The notes under the pieces: generated by a model | Seen by the model: only the letters and a program-made list of their open reading frames with translations | Databases searched by the model: none | Told to the model about the DNA's origin: nothing | Translations under genes and position numbers: made by a program | Shown here: in pieces, positions 1 to 6,492 of the stretch | Layout: each line of letters opens with the position of its first letter | How positions within the stretch are numbered: position 1 is the stretch's first letter | NCBI GenBank assembly: GCA_030632925.1 | Contig: DAOVTU010000023.1 | Location: 1 to 13,359, forward strand | Length of the DNA stretch: 13,359 nt | Direction: 5' to 3' | Source: Candidatus Krumholzibacteriia bacterium | GTDB taxonomy: Bacteria; Krumholzibacteriota; Krumholzibacteriia; LZORAL124-64-63

Positions 1-199
1 CGGAATGAAATAGAAGAGTGTAAAGTGCGGGAATCTGGACCAAATGAAACACATGACGGCGAAAAAGCCACCCGTAAGCGACTTTCGAGGGGGTGAACCT
101 GATCACAGACTCCCGTTTGAGCCCACCAATTCTGCCTCCAGATCCTTCACAGCCCATCCGGTCCGGGCCGCACGATCCACCCGAAGCGCTTGCCGGGGA
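1..199. other. Left-edge intergenic stretch, no gene supported
   Basis: I see no convincing gene here. A 71-codon open frame (44-259, +) starts at an ATG without a good Shine-Dalgarno, has a composition like random translation of GC-rich DNA, and runs through the promoter at 200-228. I do not treat it as coding. No tRNA, repeat or terminator is visible. The gene to the left of the window is not seen. Confidence 0.5.
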
Positions 200-228
200 T
201 TGACATATCAGCCTTGCTCGTCTAAAGT
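200..228 (+). promoter_or_regulatory. Sigma70-type promoter for the RRM protein gene
   Basis: A perfect -35 TTGACA (200-205) is followed, after a 17-bp spacer, by a -10 TAAAGT (223-228, 4 of 6 consensus bases). Transcription would begin near 235 and give a leader of about 280 nt before the GTG start at 518. It is the best promoter match upstream of this gene. Other sigma factors cannot be excluded. Confidence 0.55.
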
Positions 229-234
229 TTTGAG

Positions 235-517
235 AGTTGTCACAGTAATGACATGGTAAATTCAAATTTTGGCTGGCCCAATTGACACCAGAATTTGCGA
301 GAGGCTTTTCAACCAGCCTCGGCCCAGACTGGAAAAATCGCCCCTGTGCCCCCGCCACAAAGGGATTGGGTGCCAGAGGGATTGGAATCCTCCCGACAAT
401 CGGGGGATATGGCTCGGCAACGGCCGCGCCGAATTGAAGCGCAATGGATTGGCCGGAAATAGCCGGCGATCCTGCGGGCTTAGTTATGCCGGAGAGCCGG
501 CACCTGGAGTTAAGAAC
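235..517 (+). promoter_or_regulatory. Long structured 5' leader of the RRM protein mRNA
   Basis: The predicted leader contains three short perfect stem-loops: CCCGA/TCGGG around CAA (392-404), GCCGG/CCGGC around AAATAG (452-467), and TGCCGG/CCGGCA around AGAG (487-502). The last ends four bases before the GGAG ribosome-binding site (506-509). A 9-base direct repeat AGGGATTGG lies at 361-369 and 377-385. Long structured leaders are typical of cold-regulated RNA-binding protein mRNAs. A regulatory role here is inference. The frame stays open through part of this leader from an ATG at 269, but that ATG lacks a Shine-Dalgarno and the RRM fold begins only at 518. Confidence 0.4.
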
Positions 518-838
518 GTGAAGAAATTGTACGTGGGCAACCTGCCCTTCACCGCCACTGAAGACGAAATCCGTGAATTGTTCGGCCAGCACGGCACCGT
601 GCACTCGGTCGCGCTCATCAACGACCGTGAGACCGGACGCCCCCGTGGCTTCGGCTTCATCGAAATTGATGACGACGCACTGGAGGGCATGATTTCCGCC
701 CTCGATGGCAAGGAGGTGGGCGGCCGGGCTCTTCGTGTGAACGAAGCGCAAGATCGTCCCCGTGGTGGCGGCGGTGGCGGCGGCGGTGGTGGTGGTGGCG
801 GCTACGGTGGCGGCGGCGGTGGCAACCGCGGCTGGTAG
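518..838 (+). CDS. Glycine-rich RRM-domain RNA-binding protein
   Basis: A 106-residue single-domain RNA-binding protein. One RRM fills residues 2-77, with RNP2 LYVGNL at 4-9 and RNP1 RGFGFIEI at 43-50, including the aromatic residues that stack on RNA bases. The tail is 13 glycines (83-95), a tyrosine, six more glycines and NRGW, as in cyanobacterial and proteobacterial glycine-rich Rbp proteins. Known members bind single-stranded RNA in the cytoplasm and are often cold-induced; cold induction here is inference. I chose the GTG start because GGAG lies 8 nt upstream (506-509) and because the protein then starts where the family does. The gene faces the DEAD-box helicase and shares its terminator, so the two may serve the same RNA-remodelling response. 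Confidence 0.9.
   Translation: MKKLYVGNLPFTATEDEIRELFGQHGTVHSVALINDRETGRPRGFGFIEIDDDALEGMISALDGKEVGGRALRVNEAQDRPRGGGGGGGGGGGGGYGGGGGGNRGW
764..823 (+). repeat. GGN glycine-codon repeat tract
   Basis: Twenty codons, all GGT or GGC except one TAC, encode the glycine-rich tail of the RRM protein. The near-perfect GGC/GGT trinucleotide run is prone to replication slippage, so tail length may vary between relatives or be misassembled. Confidence 0.7.
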
Positions 839-889
839 TCCTCTGGATGCTCCACTCGGAGTACGCCCCACGTTGGCCACAAGCCAACA

Positions 890-921
890 AAAACCCCGCT
901 TCCTCAGGGAAGCGGGGTTTT
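890..921. terminator. Bidirectional rho-independent terminator
   Basis: A perfect 14-bp stem (890-903 with 908-921) closes a TCAG loop. Its GC core CCCCGCTTCC/GGAAGCGGGG is flanked by A and T runs, so both strands end in a U-tract. It lies between the convergent RRM gene (stop 838) and helicase gene (stop at 948) and should terminate both. Confidence 0.92.
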
Positions 922-947
922 CTGTTTCCAGTTTCAGCAGTCGCGAA

Positions 948-2183
948 CTAGCGCGCCCACTTCGAGCCCGAACCCCGACCTCGTCCGGCCCGTGCGCGTT
1001 GCTTGGCCGCCCGGGTCGAAGACACCAGACAGCCTGCCACGGTCTCGGAATGCCAGCGATGGTCATCGACAATGCGTAGCGGCTTTTTGACCAGGTTCTC
1101 GATGGCCCGCAGGTTCGACACATCCTCCACGCAGCACAGCGAAACAGCAACCCCGGCGCGACCGGCCCGGGCCGTGCGGCCAATGCGGTGTATGTAGTTC
1201 TCCGCATCCGGCGGCAACTCGTAGTTGATCACATGGGTGATGTCGTCGACATCGATGCCGCGCGCCACGATGTCCGTGGCCACCAGGACCCGCGCCTTGC
1301 CTCGGGTGAAGGCCTCCAGGGCCTTCTGCCGCTGGCTTTGGGATTTGTTCGAATGGATGGCTTCAGCCCGGATACCGGCCTGTTCCAGCTGACGAGCCAC
1401 TAAAGTAGCGGAAATCTTGGTGCCGGTAAAAATCAACATGCGTTCTTTTTCGTCGACCCGCAGCAGGTCGAGCAAAAGCTCAGCCTTGTTCTTCTTTTCA
1501 ACGAACATGACCGTCTGGTCGATGTTGTCGGCCACCGCAGCGGGTGGCGCCACGGCAACACTTTCGGCGTCTGTTTGCAGGGTCGAGGCAAGGCTGCGCA
1601 CACCAGCCGAAATGGTGGCCGAGAACAGCAGGGTCTGGCGTGGGCGGGGCACCCAGTCAGAGATCCGGCGCACGTCGTGCATGAAGCCGAGATCGAGCAT
1701 GCGGTCGGCCTCGTCGAGGATGAAGAAATCGACATCGTCGAGAATCATCTCACCCTGTTCGACCAGATCGATCAGGCGACCCGGCGTGGCGATCACCACG
1801 TCGACGCCGCGGCGCAGACTTTCGATCTGCGGCACGGACGATACGCCGCCGAGCACCACACAGGAGCGCGTGCCGACGTACTTGCCGTATTCCTTCACGT
1901 TCTCTTCGATCTGCAGGGCCAGTTCGCGGGTCGGGGTCAGCACCAGGGCCAGGGGCGCGTCGCCCTTGAAAGAAGGACGGGTGGCGATGTCGTCGATGAC
2001 CGGCAGCATGAAGGCCGCCGTTTTGCCGGTGCCGGTCTGGGCACTGGCGATCAAGTCTCTTCCCCGCATAACAATGGGGATGGACTCTTCCTGAACGGGC
2101 GTGGGCGTTGAGTAGCCACATTCCGTAAGGGCCCGCAAGACGGGCTCACTCAGCCCGAGGTCGGAGAATTTTATGGTGGACAT
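948..2183 (-). CDS. DEAD-box ATP-dependent RNA helicase (RhlE-like)
   Basis: A 411-residue helicase core that unwinds RNA duplexes using ATP, for example in ribosome assembly or mRNA decay. The motifs appear in order: Q-motif region (about 6-35, FSDLGL and PTPVQ), Walker A ASAQTGTGKT (46-55), PTREL (84-88), TPGR (133-136), DEAD (157-160), SAT (188-190), ATDIVARGID (302-311) and HRIGRTARAGR (332-342). A short arginine/glycine-rich basic tail follows, as in RhlE-type enzymes; no long extra RNA-binding domain is present. The open frame runs 42 codons further upstream, but I chose the ATG at 2183 because AGGA precedes it by about 5 nt and MSTIKFSDLG is where the family begins. A promoter at 2339-2367 implies a leader of about 150 nt. 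Assignment to RhlE rather than another DEAD-box subfamily is tentative. Confidence 0.95.
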   Translation of the reverse strand: MSTIKFSDLGLSEPVLRALTECGYSTPTPVQEESIPIVMRGRDLIASAQTGTGKTAAFMLPVIDDIATRPSFKGDAPLALVLTPTRELALQIEENVKEYGKYVGTRSCVVLGGVSSVPQIESLRRGVDVVIATPGRLIDLVEQGEMILDDVDFFILDEADRMLDLGFMHDVRRISDWVPRPRQTLLFSATISAGVRSLASTLQTDAESVAVAPPAAVADNIDQTVMFVEKKNKAELLLDLLRVDEKERMLIFTGTKISATLVARQLEQAGIRAEAIHSNKSQSQRQKALEAFTRGKARVLVATDIVARGIDVDDITHVINYELPPDAENYIHRIGRTARAGRAGVAVSLCCVEDVSNLRAIENLVKKPLRIVDDHRWHSETVAGCLVSSTRAAKQRARAGRGRGSGSKWAR

Positions 2184-2338
2184 GGGTTCCTGTTTCGTTG
2201 ATCCGGGATCTGGGGCAGCTTGGTCTCGGTGCGGACTCAGGTTGGCTGAATACCGAGTGGCTTGCAAAAAATCGCGGCAGCTTTTTTGGTGGCCACACCT
2301 ATGGGCCACGCGTGTCTGGACTTCTTTTTATTGCCGAC

Positions 2339-2367
2339 AATATAAGATACGCTATTCAAAATAGCAA
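2339..2367 (-). promoter_or_regulatory. Sigma70-type promoter for the helicase gene
   Basis: Read on the minus strand, -35 TTGCTA (2362-2367, 4 of 6) is followed by a 17-bp spacer and -10 TATATT (2339-2344, 5 of 6). The -35 box coincides with the U-tract of the preceding ahr terminator. Transcription would start near 2331, leaving about 148 nt of leader before the ATG at 2183. Confidence 0.5.
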
Positions 2368-2413
2368 AAACGGGGCCAGAACGGCATTTCCCGCTCTCGC
2401 CCCGCATTTTTGC
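2364..2413 (-). terminator. Rho-independent terminator downstream of ahr
   Basis: CGGGGC (2371-2376) pairs with GCCCCG (2399-2404). Outside a 2-nt bulge the stem continues as GCAAAAA (2364-2370) with TTTTTGC (2407-2413). On the minus strand this reads as a GC-rich stem followed by TTTTT. The 22-nt loop may hold a smaller hairpin. It lies 14 bp past the ahr stop codon. Confidence 0.7.
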
Positions 2414-2426
2414 CTACGACAATTGG

Positions 2427-3428
2427 CTAACGAGTCAGTACGATCCTGTACCGAGCCCCGCCGCTGCGCAATCTTTCGAGCGCCTCATTCACCTGCTCGA
2501 ACTTGAAGGTCTCGATCACGGGTTTGATACCGTGACGGGCCGCAAAATCCAGCATTTCGGCAATAACTGCCGGACTGCCCACCGGCGAGCCGGACACTGC
2601 GCGCTGTCCGCCGATCAGTGGAAAAACCCCGATATCCAACGGTTCGAGGGTCGCGCCCACAAAATGCAGACGTCCCCTGGGCTTCAGGGTGGCCAGGTAG
2701 GCGTCCCAGTCGAGTTTCACGTTGACCGTGGAAATGACCAGATCCAGCTGACCGGCCAAGGCGGCAATCGCTTCGGGGTCGCGGGAGTTGACCGTGCGGT
2801 GGGCGCCCATTTTCAGGGCTTCCTCGCGCTTGGCATCGGTCGAGGTGAAGGCCGTCACTTCGCAGCCCCAGGCCCGCAGAAATTCCAGCGCCATGTGGCC
2901 GAGACCACCGATGCCGATAACCCCCGCCCGCGCGGTCGGCTTCAGGCCGAACTGCACCAACGGATTAAAAACCGTGATGCCACCGCAGAACAATGGTCCA
3001 GCGCTTTCGATGTCCACGCCCTCAGGCAAGACCACGACGCTCGCCGCGTGGGCCCGCACCTGTTCGGCAAAGCCACCATGCCGCCCCACGATGGTGCCCT
3101 GGGCCGCAGCACACATGTTGTGATCGCCACTGAGGCAGGAAGGGCAGGTCAGGCAGTAGCCCGAATGCCAGCCCAGTCCGACCCGGTCACCGACCGATAC
3201 GCCGGCCACGTCTTCGCCGATCTGGGAGATGGTCCCGATGACCTCATGACCCGGCACCAGCGGATACTGGCTCATGCCCCATTCATTGTTCAGCATGCTC
3301 AGGTCGCTGTGGCAAATGCCGCAGGTCTCCACATCGATTTCCACATCGTGCCGACCCAGTGGTCCCGGATCGTACTCGAAAGGTTTCAATTCGCCGCCGG
3401 GTTCGGTTGCTGCGTAGGCCTTGATCAA
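2427..3428 (-). CDS. NADPH-dependent aldehyde reductase / zinc alcohol dehydrogenase, Ahr (YjgB) type
   Basis: A 333-residue cytoplasmic medium-chain dehydrogenase that reduces aldehydes to alcohols. It resembles E. coli Ahr/YjgB closely along its length, as I recall that protein, including [55 protein letters not shown] and VNSRDP. Catalytic zinc ligands are C39, H61 and C148, with E62 beside them. Structural zinc ligands are C92, C95, C98 and C106. The Rossmann motif GIGGLGH is at 172-178. The second strand ends in FTST rather than an acidic residue, fitting NADPH. The start is TTG, supported by GGAGG 7 nt upstream (3436-3440) and by the family's usual N-terminus. A terminator-like hairpin directly abuts this Shine-Dalgarno, and I see no clear promoter between it and amt, so expression may depend on read-through from amt. 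Confidence 0.93.
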   Translation of the reverse strand: MIKAYAATEPGGELKPFEYDPGPLGRHDVEIDVETCGICHSDLSMLNNEWGMSQYPLVPGHEVIGTISQIGEDVAGVSVGDRVGLGWHSGYCLTCPSCLSGDHNMCAAAQGTIVGRHGGFAEQVRAHAASVVVLPEGVDIESAGPLFCGGITVFNPLVQFGLKPTARAGVIGIGGLGHMALEFLRAWGCEVTAFTSTDAKREEALKMGAHRTVNSRDPEAIAALAGQLDLVISTVNVKLDWDAYLATLKPRGRLHFVGATLEPLDIGVFPLIGGQRAVSGSPVGSPAVIAEMLDFAARHGIKPVIETFKFEQVNEALERLRSGGARYRIVLTR

Positions 3429-3440
3429 TGCTCTGCCTCC

Positions 3441-3472
3441 AAAAAATGGGTGGGTGATTTTTCACCCACCCA
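3441..3472 (-). terminator. Terminator or attenuator between the Rh channel gene and ahr
   Basis: A perfect 11-bp stem, TGGGTGGGTGA (3447-3457) with TCACCCACCCA (3462-3472), has a 4-nt loop and is followed on the minus strand by TTTTTT (3441-3446). It lies 44 bp past the amt stop. The ahr Shine-Dalgarno GGAGG begins at the very next base, so this element lies inside any ahr leader and could act as an attenuator. Confidence 0.88.
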
Positions 3473-3516
3473 ATATCGGTGCATTTGTTCAAGATGGGTA
3501 TGGCTGGGTCAGAAAA

Positions 3517-4674
3517 TTATCCGGGAAACTCCTCGGCATCCTCATAGGCCTGCTGCCGCCGTCCGGTCAAAGCCAGCAGACGTCCGGCCACCAGGCCGGT
3601 CACCAGGGCAACCACCACGGTGATGCCGATGCCCAGCATCTGGGCCCCGCGGTCGATACCGCTGACAAAGACCAATGCCGCCAAACCACCGAACAGCCCC
3701 GGAATACCGTGCAGGTTCGACACACCGCAGGTGTCCACCAGGCGCATTCCCTTTTGCAGTTTGTCCTGGATGACAGCAAAACCGAAGGTCGATAGCAGCC
3801 CGGCCACCGCACCGATGACAAAAGCCACCGGCAGCGAAACCCGATCACAGGTCGAGCCAATAGCCACACCACCGGCCAGCGTGGCGTTGGCGATGTCGGC
3901 CGCGTCGATGCCGCGCCGCAGCACAATGGTTGCGAAGTAGGTCAAGAGAGTGGAACCGCAGAGGGCGAAGACAACATTCATGACGGTGGCCGGCACCATC
4001 TCGGGCGCCACCAGGGCGGCGCAGAAACTCGGCCAGAAAACCCACAGCACCATGCTGCCCAAAAGCGAAAACCGGTCGCTGGTGAAATCGCTGGCCACCG
4101 GCACGTCCTGTTCCTTACGGGTCGTCATGCTAACGGCCACACCGAGACCGAACAAGGCGCCAAAGGCATGGATCACGATGGACCCGCCGGTGTCCACGAA
4201 ACCGCCCTTGGCCACCAGACCCCAGCCCGCATCCAGCAGGATCCACTCGTTCAACATGTAGGCCGGCATGAAGAGCACGGCCATGACCATGTATTGCCAC
4301 ATCTTCAAACGGCCCAGCACGGCGCCGGCGCAGATCAACAAACTGGCCGCCGCAAATTCGGTGAGCACCAGGCCTTCGATGCCGTCGGGTGCGTGGCCAA
4401 ACCAACCACTGGTCTTGAGCAGGAAATAACCGGGGATGGACACTGCAACCATCAGGTAGGTCGCCGTCAGGGCCGACAGCCCGTAGCCCCGTACAAACAC
4501 CATCAGGAAACCGAAACCCACCAGGAGCATGGCCATGATGTGGATGGCGCGGTTGTAGATCTGCACTTCCACCACCGACTCCAGATCGGTCGCTGCGCAG
4601 GCGGTTGAGGCGGCCATTCCGGTGAACAGGACGAGGCCGAGCGTGATCAACAGCACGAGGGATTGCTTGTTCAT
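3517..4674 (-). CDS. Rh-type (Rhesus-like) ammonium transporter, Amt/Mep/Rh superfamily
   Basis: A 385-residue inner-membrane channel for ammonia/ammonium (possibly CO2 in the Rh branch). After a hydrophobic N-terminal segment ending in STACAA (probably a cleaved signal peptide) come about 11 membrane segments. The sequence follows the Rh rather than the Amt pattern: IHIM..LLVGFGFLMVF (44-60), HAFGALFGL (169-177), IANATLAGGVAIG (261-273) and DTCGVSNLHGIPG (314-326). The twin pore histidines are H169 and H322, and D161 matches the conserved Amt/Rh aspartate. One oddity is S319, where Rh proteins I recall usually have histidine (CGVHNLHG). I chose the ATG at 4674 because GGAG lies 8 nt upstream, rather than the frame's first start 22 codons earlier. 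No glnK is adjacent. The hybrid kinase gene lies 104 bp upstream on the same strand without a visible terminator between. Confidence 0.9.
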   Translation of the reverse strand: MNKQSLVLLITLGLVLFTGMAASTACAATDLESVVEVQIYNRAIHIMAMLLVGFGFLMVFVRGYGLSALTATYLMVAVSIPGYFLLKTSGWFGHAPDGIEGLVLTEFAAASLLICAGAVLGRLKMWQYMVMAVLFMPAYMLNEWILLDAGWGLVAKGGFVDTGGSIVIHAFGALFGLGVAVSMTTRKEQDVPVASDFTSDRFSLLGSMVLWVFWPSFCAALVAPEMVPATVMNVVFALCGSTLLTYFATIVLRRGIDAADIANATLAGGVAIGSTCDRVSLPVAFVIGAVAGLLSTFGFAVIQDKLQKGMRLVDTCGVSNLHGIPGLFGGLAALVFVSGIDRGAQMLGIGITVVVALVTGLVAGRLLALTGRRQQAYEDAEEFPG

Positions 4675-4778
4675 GAGCTCTTCTCCGGAGGATTTCCAAA
4701 AGAGGTGTAAAATAGTGGCTGTTAGTTTTTCAACAACCAAGATGATAGCTGGAGTAGGTCATGTCAAAGCTGGTGTCA

Positions 4779-6383
4779 TCAGGCGTTTTCGAAAATTTTC
4801 CGCAGTCGGGCGAGCAGGTCTCGCGGAGCGAACGGCTTCTGGATCAAATCCACTCCATCGACCAGAATGCCGCCATTAAGCAGGGCATTGTCGGTATATC
4901 CGGAGGCAAAAAGAATCTTCATGTCAGGTAATCGCGGCGCCAGAATTTTGGCCAATTCCGGGCCACCCATCTCGGGCATCACCACATCGGTCAGCAGCAG
5001 GTCCGGCTTCAGGCCACGGGACTCGACCACCGTCAGGGCCTCCACTCCGTTGCCCGCCACCACGACATGATAGCCTTCGCGCAGCAACACTCTTTCGATC
5101 AATCCGGAAACCGCAGCTTCGTCCTCCACCAGCAGGATGGTTTCGGTGGCCTGCCGGTCAATCGTCATCTCCGGTGAGCCTTCGACTCCAGCGGCGGTGA
5201 CGTTCCGGGAGGTCAGTGGCAGATAAACCTTGAACTCCGAACCCTGCCCCAACTCGCTGGCCACAACAATCTCGCCACCACTCTGCTTGACGATGCCATG
5301 CACCGTGGAAAGACCCAGACCGGTGCCCTTGTGTTTCTCTTTGGTCGTGAAAAATGGATCGAAAATATTTGCCAGAATATCCGGGGAAATTCCTGCCCCG
5401 TCGTCTTTCACTGATAGCACCGCGTATGATCCGGGACCCAACTGCGGGCCGCCACCTTCATTTTTTTCACCCAGCACGACCCGTGATGTCTCCACAATCA
5501 GGGCGCCGGTATTGAGCATGGAGTCGCGGGCGTTGGTGGCCAGATTGACAATCACTTGTTCCAATTGCCCGGGGTCCGCCAAAACAGGCAACGCTTCAGC
5601 ATGAAGCCGGTTCTCAATCGTGATGTTCTCGCCCAGCACCGGTACCAGCAATCCCTCCATCCGGACCAGCAATTCGTTCAAATCGATGACCGTGGGCACC
5701 ATGACCTGTTTGCGGCTGAAGGCCAGCAATTGGCTCACCAGGCCCGCCGCGCGGCCACCGGCCATTTGGATTTGGGCCACGTAGTCCAGGAATGGGCTGC
5801 CCTCCTCCAACTCCAACTCCATCAATTCCGCATAGCCGATGATGGCCACCAGCAGGTTGTTGAAATCGTGGGCGATGCCGCCGGTGAGCTTGCCAATGGC
5901 ATCCATCTTTTGTGCCTGGCGCAACTCCAATTCCAGGCGCTTGCGTTTGGTCAGGTCCCGCCACACGACATGCAGGACGGTGTCCTCGCCCCGGGGAATC
6001 GGTGTCAGCAGCACTTCCACTGGAAAGGGCGAGCCGTCAGATCGCAAATGGACCCACTCGAAGCGGTGGCTGCCCTGGTCATGTGCCAGGGCGATCATCT
6101 CATTGGCTTTTTCGAAAGAGAGGCGGCCATCGGGCTGGTATTCCGGTGACAATTCCGAGGGGTGGGTTTTCAGCAGGTCTTCACGGTCGCTGTAGCGCAA
6201 CATCTCGACCGTGGCCTGGTTGCAATCCACGAAGGTATCGCCATCGATGACGAGGATCGCATCTGCGGAGCGTTCAAAAAGCACGCGGTACTGAGCGTGT
6301 TCTGCGGACGATGGATTGTTGTCGGAATTCTGAGCCAATGGCCTGCTACTTGATGAAGGGCAACAGATATCAAGTGATCCCAA
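4779..6383 (-). CDS. Soluble PAS hybrid histidine kinase with C-terminal receiver
   Basis: A 534-residue cytoplasmic sensor kinase without membrane segments. A polar leader (1-29) precedes a PAS domain (about 30-145), then a HisKA dimerisation domain with phospho-acceptor H172 in GGIAHDFNN. The HATPase domain has N280/N284 in NLATNARD, DDGAG (327-331), FDPFFTTK (341-348) and GTGLGLS (353-359). A receiver (about 414-532) has acidic E420/D421/E422, phospho-acceptor D466 in LTDVVMP and K516. No output domain follows, so signal must pass to another protein or end in the receiver. The start is uncertain: TTG at 6383 is the first usual start codon after an in-frame TGA (6405-6407) and has only a weak Shine-Dalgarno; GTG at 6284 would remove the leader but keep PAS. 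Ligand unknown; sensing nitrogen status for the neighbouring Rh channel is inference. Confidence 0.92.
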   Translation of the reverse strand: MGSLDICCPSSSSRPLAQNSDNNPSSAEHAQYRVLFERSADAILVIDGDTFVDCNQATVEMLRYSDREDLLKTHPSELSPEYQPDGRLSFEKANEMIALAHDQGSHRFEWVHLRSDGSPFPVEVLLTPIPRGEDTVLHVVWRDLTKRKRLELELRQAQKMDAIGKLTGGIAHDFNNLLVAIIGYAELMELELEEGSPFLDYVAQIQMAGGRAAGLVSQLLAFSRKQVMVPTVIDLNELLVRMEGLLVPVLGENITIENRLHAEALPVLADPGQLEQVIVNLATNARDSMLNTGALIVETSRVVLGEKNEGGGPQLGPGSYAVLSVKDDGAGISPDILANIFDPFFTTKEKHKGTGLGLSTVHGIVKQSGGEIVVASELGQGSEFKVYLPLTSRNVTAAGVEGSPEMTIDRQATETILLVEDEAAVSGLIERVLLREGYHVVVAGNGVEALTVVESRGLKPDLLLTDVVMPEMGGPELAKILAPRLPDMKILFASGYTDNALLNGGILVDGVDLIQKPFAPRDLLARLRKIFENA

Positions 6384-6408
6384 GTGGGTCTCAGCATACA
6401 GCGATCAT

Positions 6409-6437
6409 CTTATGGGCGCAATCGGCATCCGTGACAA
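6409..6437 (-). promoter_or_regulatory. Sigma70-type promoter for the hybrid kinase gene
   Basis: On the minus strand -35 TTGTCA (6432-6437, 5 of 6) is followed by a 17-bp spacer and -10 CATAAG (6409-6414, 4 of 6). The -35 lies in the U-rich tail of the preceding lipoprotein terminator. Transcription would begin about 20 nt before the proposed TTG start, a short leader that supports a start close to 6383. Confidence 0.45.
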
Positions 6438-6439
6438 AG

Positions 6440-6471
6440 AAGTGAGGCGGCACCGGGGCACCACCTCACTT
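6440..6471 (-). terminator. Probable terminator downstream of the spondin-domain lipoprotein
   Basis: AAGTGAGG (6440-6447) pairs perfectly with CCTCACTT (6464-6471) around a GC-rich 16-nt interior. On the minus strand the stem is followed by CTTTGTC, a modest U-rich tail. It lies 21 bp past the lipoprotein stop codon. Confidence 0.6.
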
Positions 6472-6492
6472 TCCCTCCGTTCGTGTATTCCG

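Noticed and set aside
44..259. 71-codon plus-strand open frame
   Set aside because: No clear Shine-Dalgarno, no recognisable motif, and it runs through the TTGACA promoter; treated as chance.
269..517. In-frame N-terminal extension of the RRM protein from an ATG at 269
   Set aside because: No Shine-Dalgarno at 269, and the extension has no domain character. GTG 518 has GGAG 8 nt upstream and matches the family's N-terminus.
3447..3472. G-quadruplex in the GGGTGGG stretch
   Set aside because: Only two G-triplets lie together, and the sequence is fully explained by a perfect terminator stem.
2532..3623. 363-codon plus-strand open frame opposite ahr and the end of amt
   Set aside because: Antisense to well-recognised genes with catalytic motifs; long open antisense frames are common in GC-rich codon use.
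4742..4767. TTGACA (minus, 4762-4767) with TATCAT (4742-4747) as an amt promoter
   Set aside because: Both hexamers are good, but the spacer is only 14 bp, too short for normal sigma70 use. I also saw no sigma54 TGGCAC-N5-TTGC element.
6170..6397. ATG at 6397 as the kinase start, with a frameshift
   Set aside because: That frame has no PAS-like sequence, and the kinase frame already has a start codon just after the predicted promoter; no frameshift is needed.
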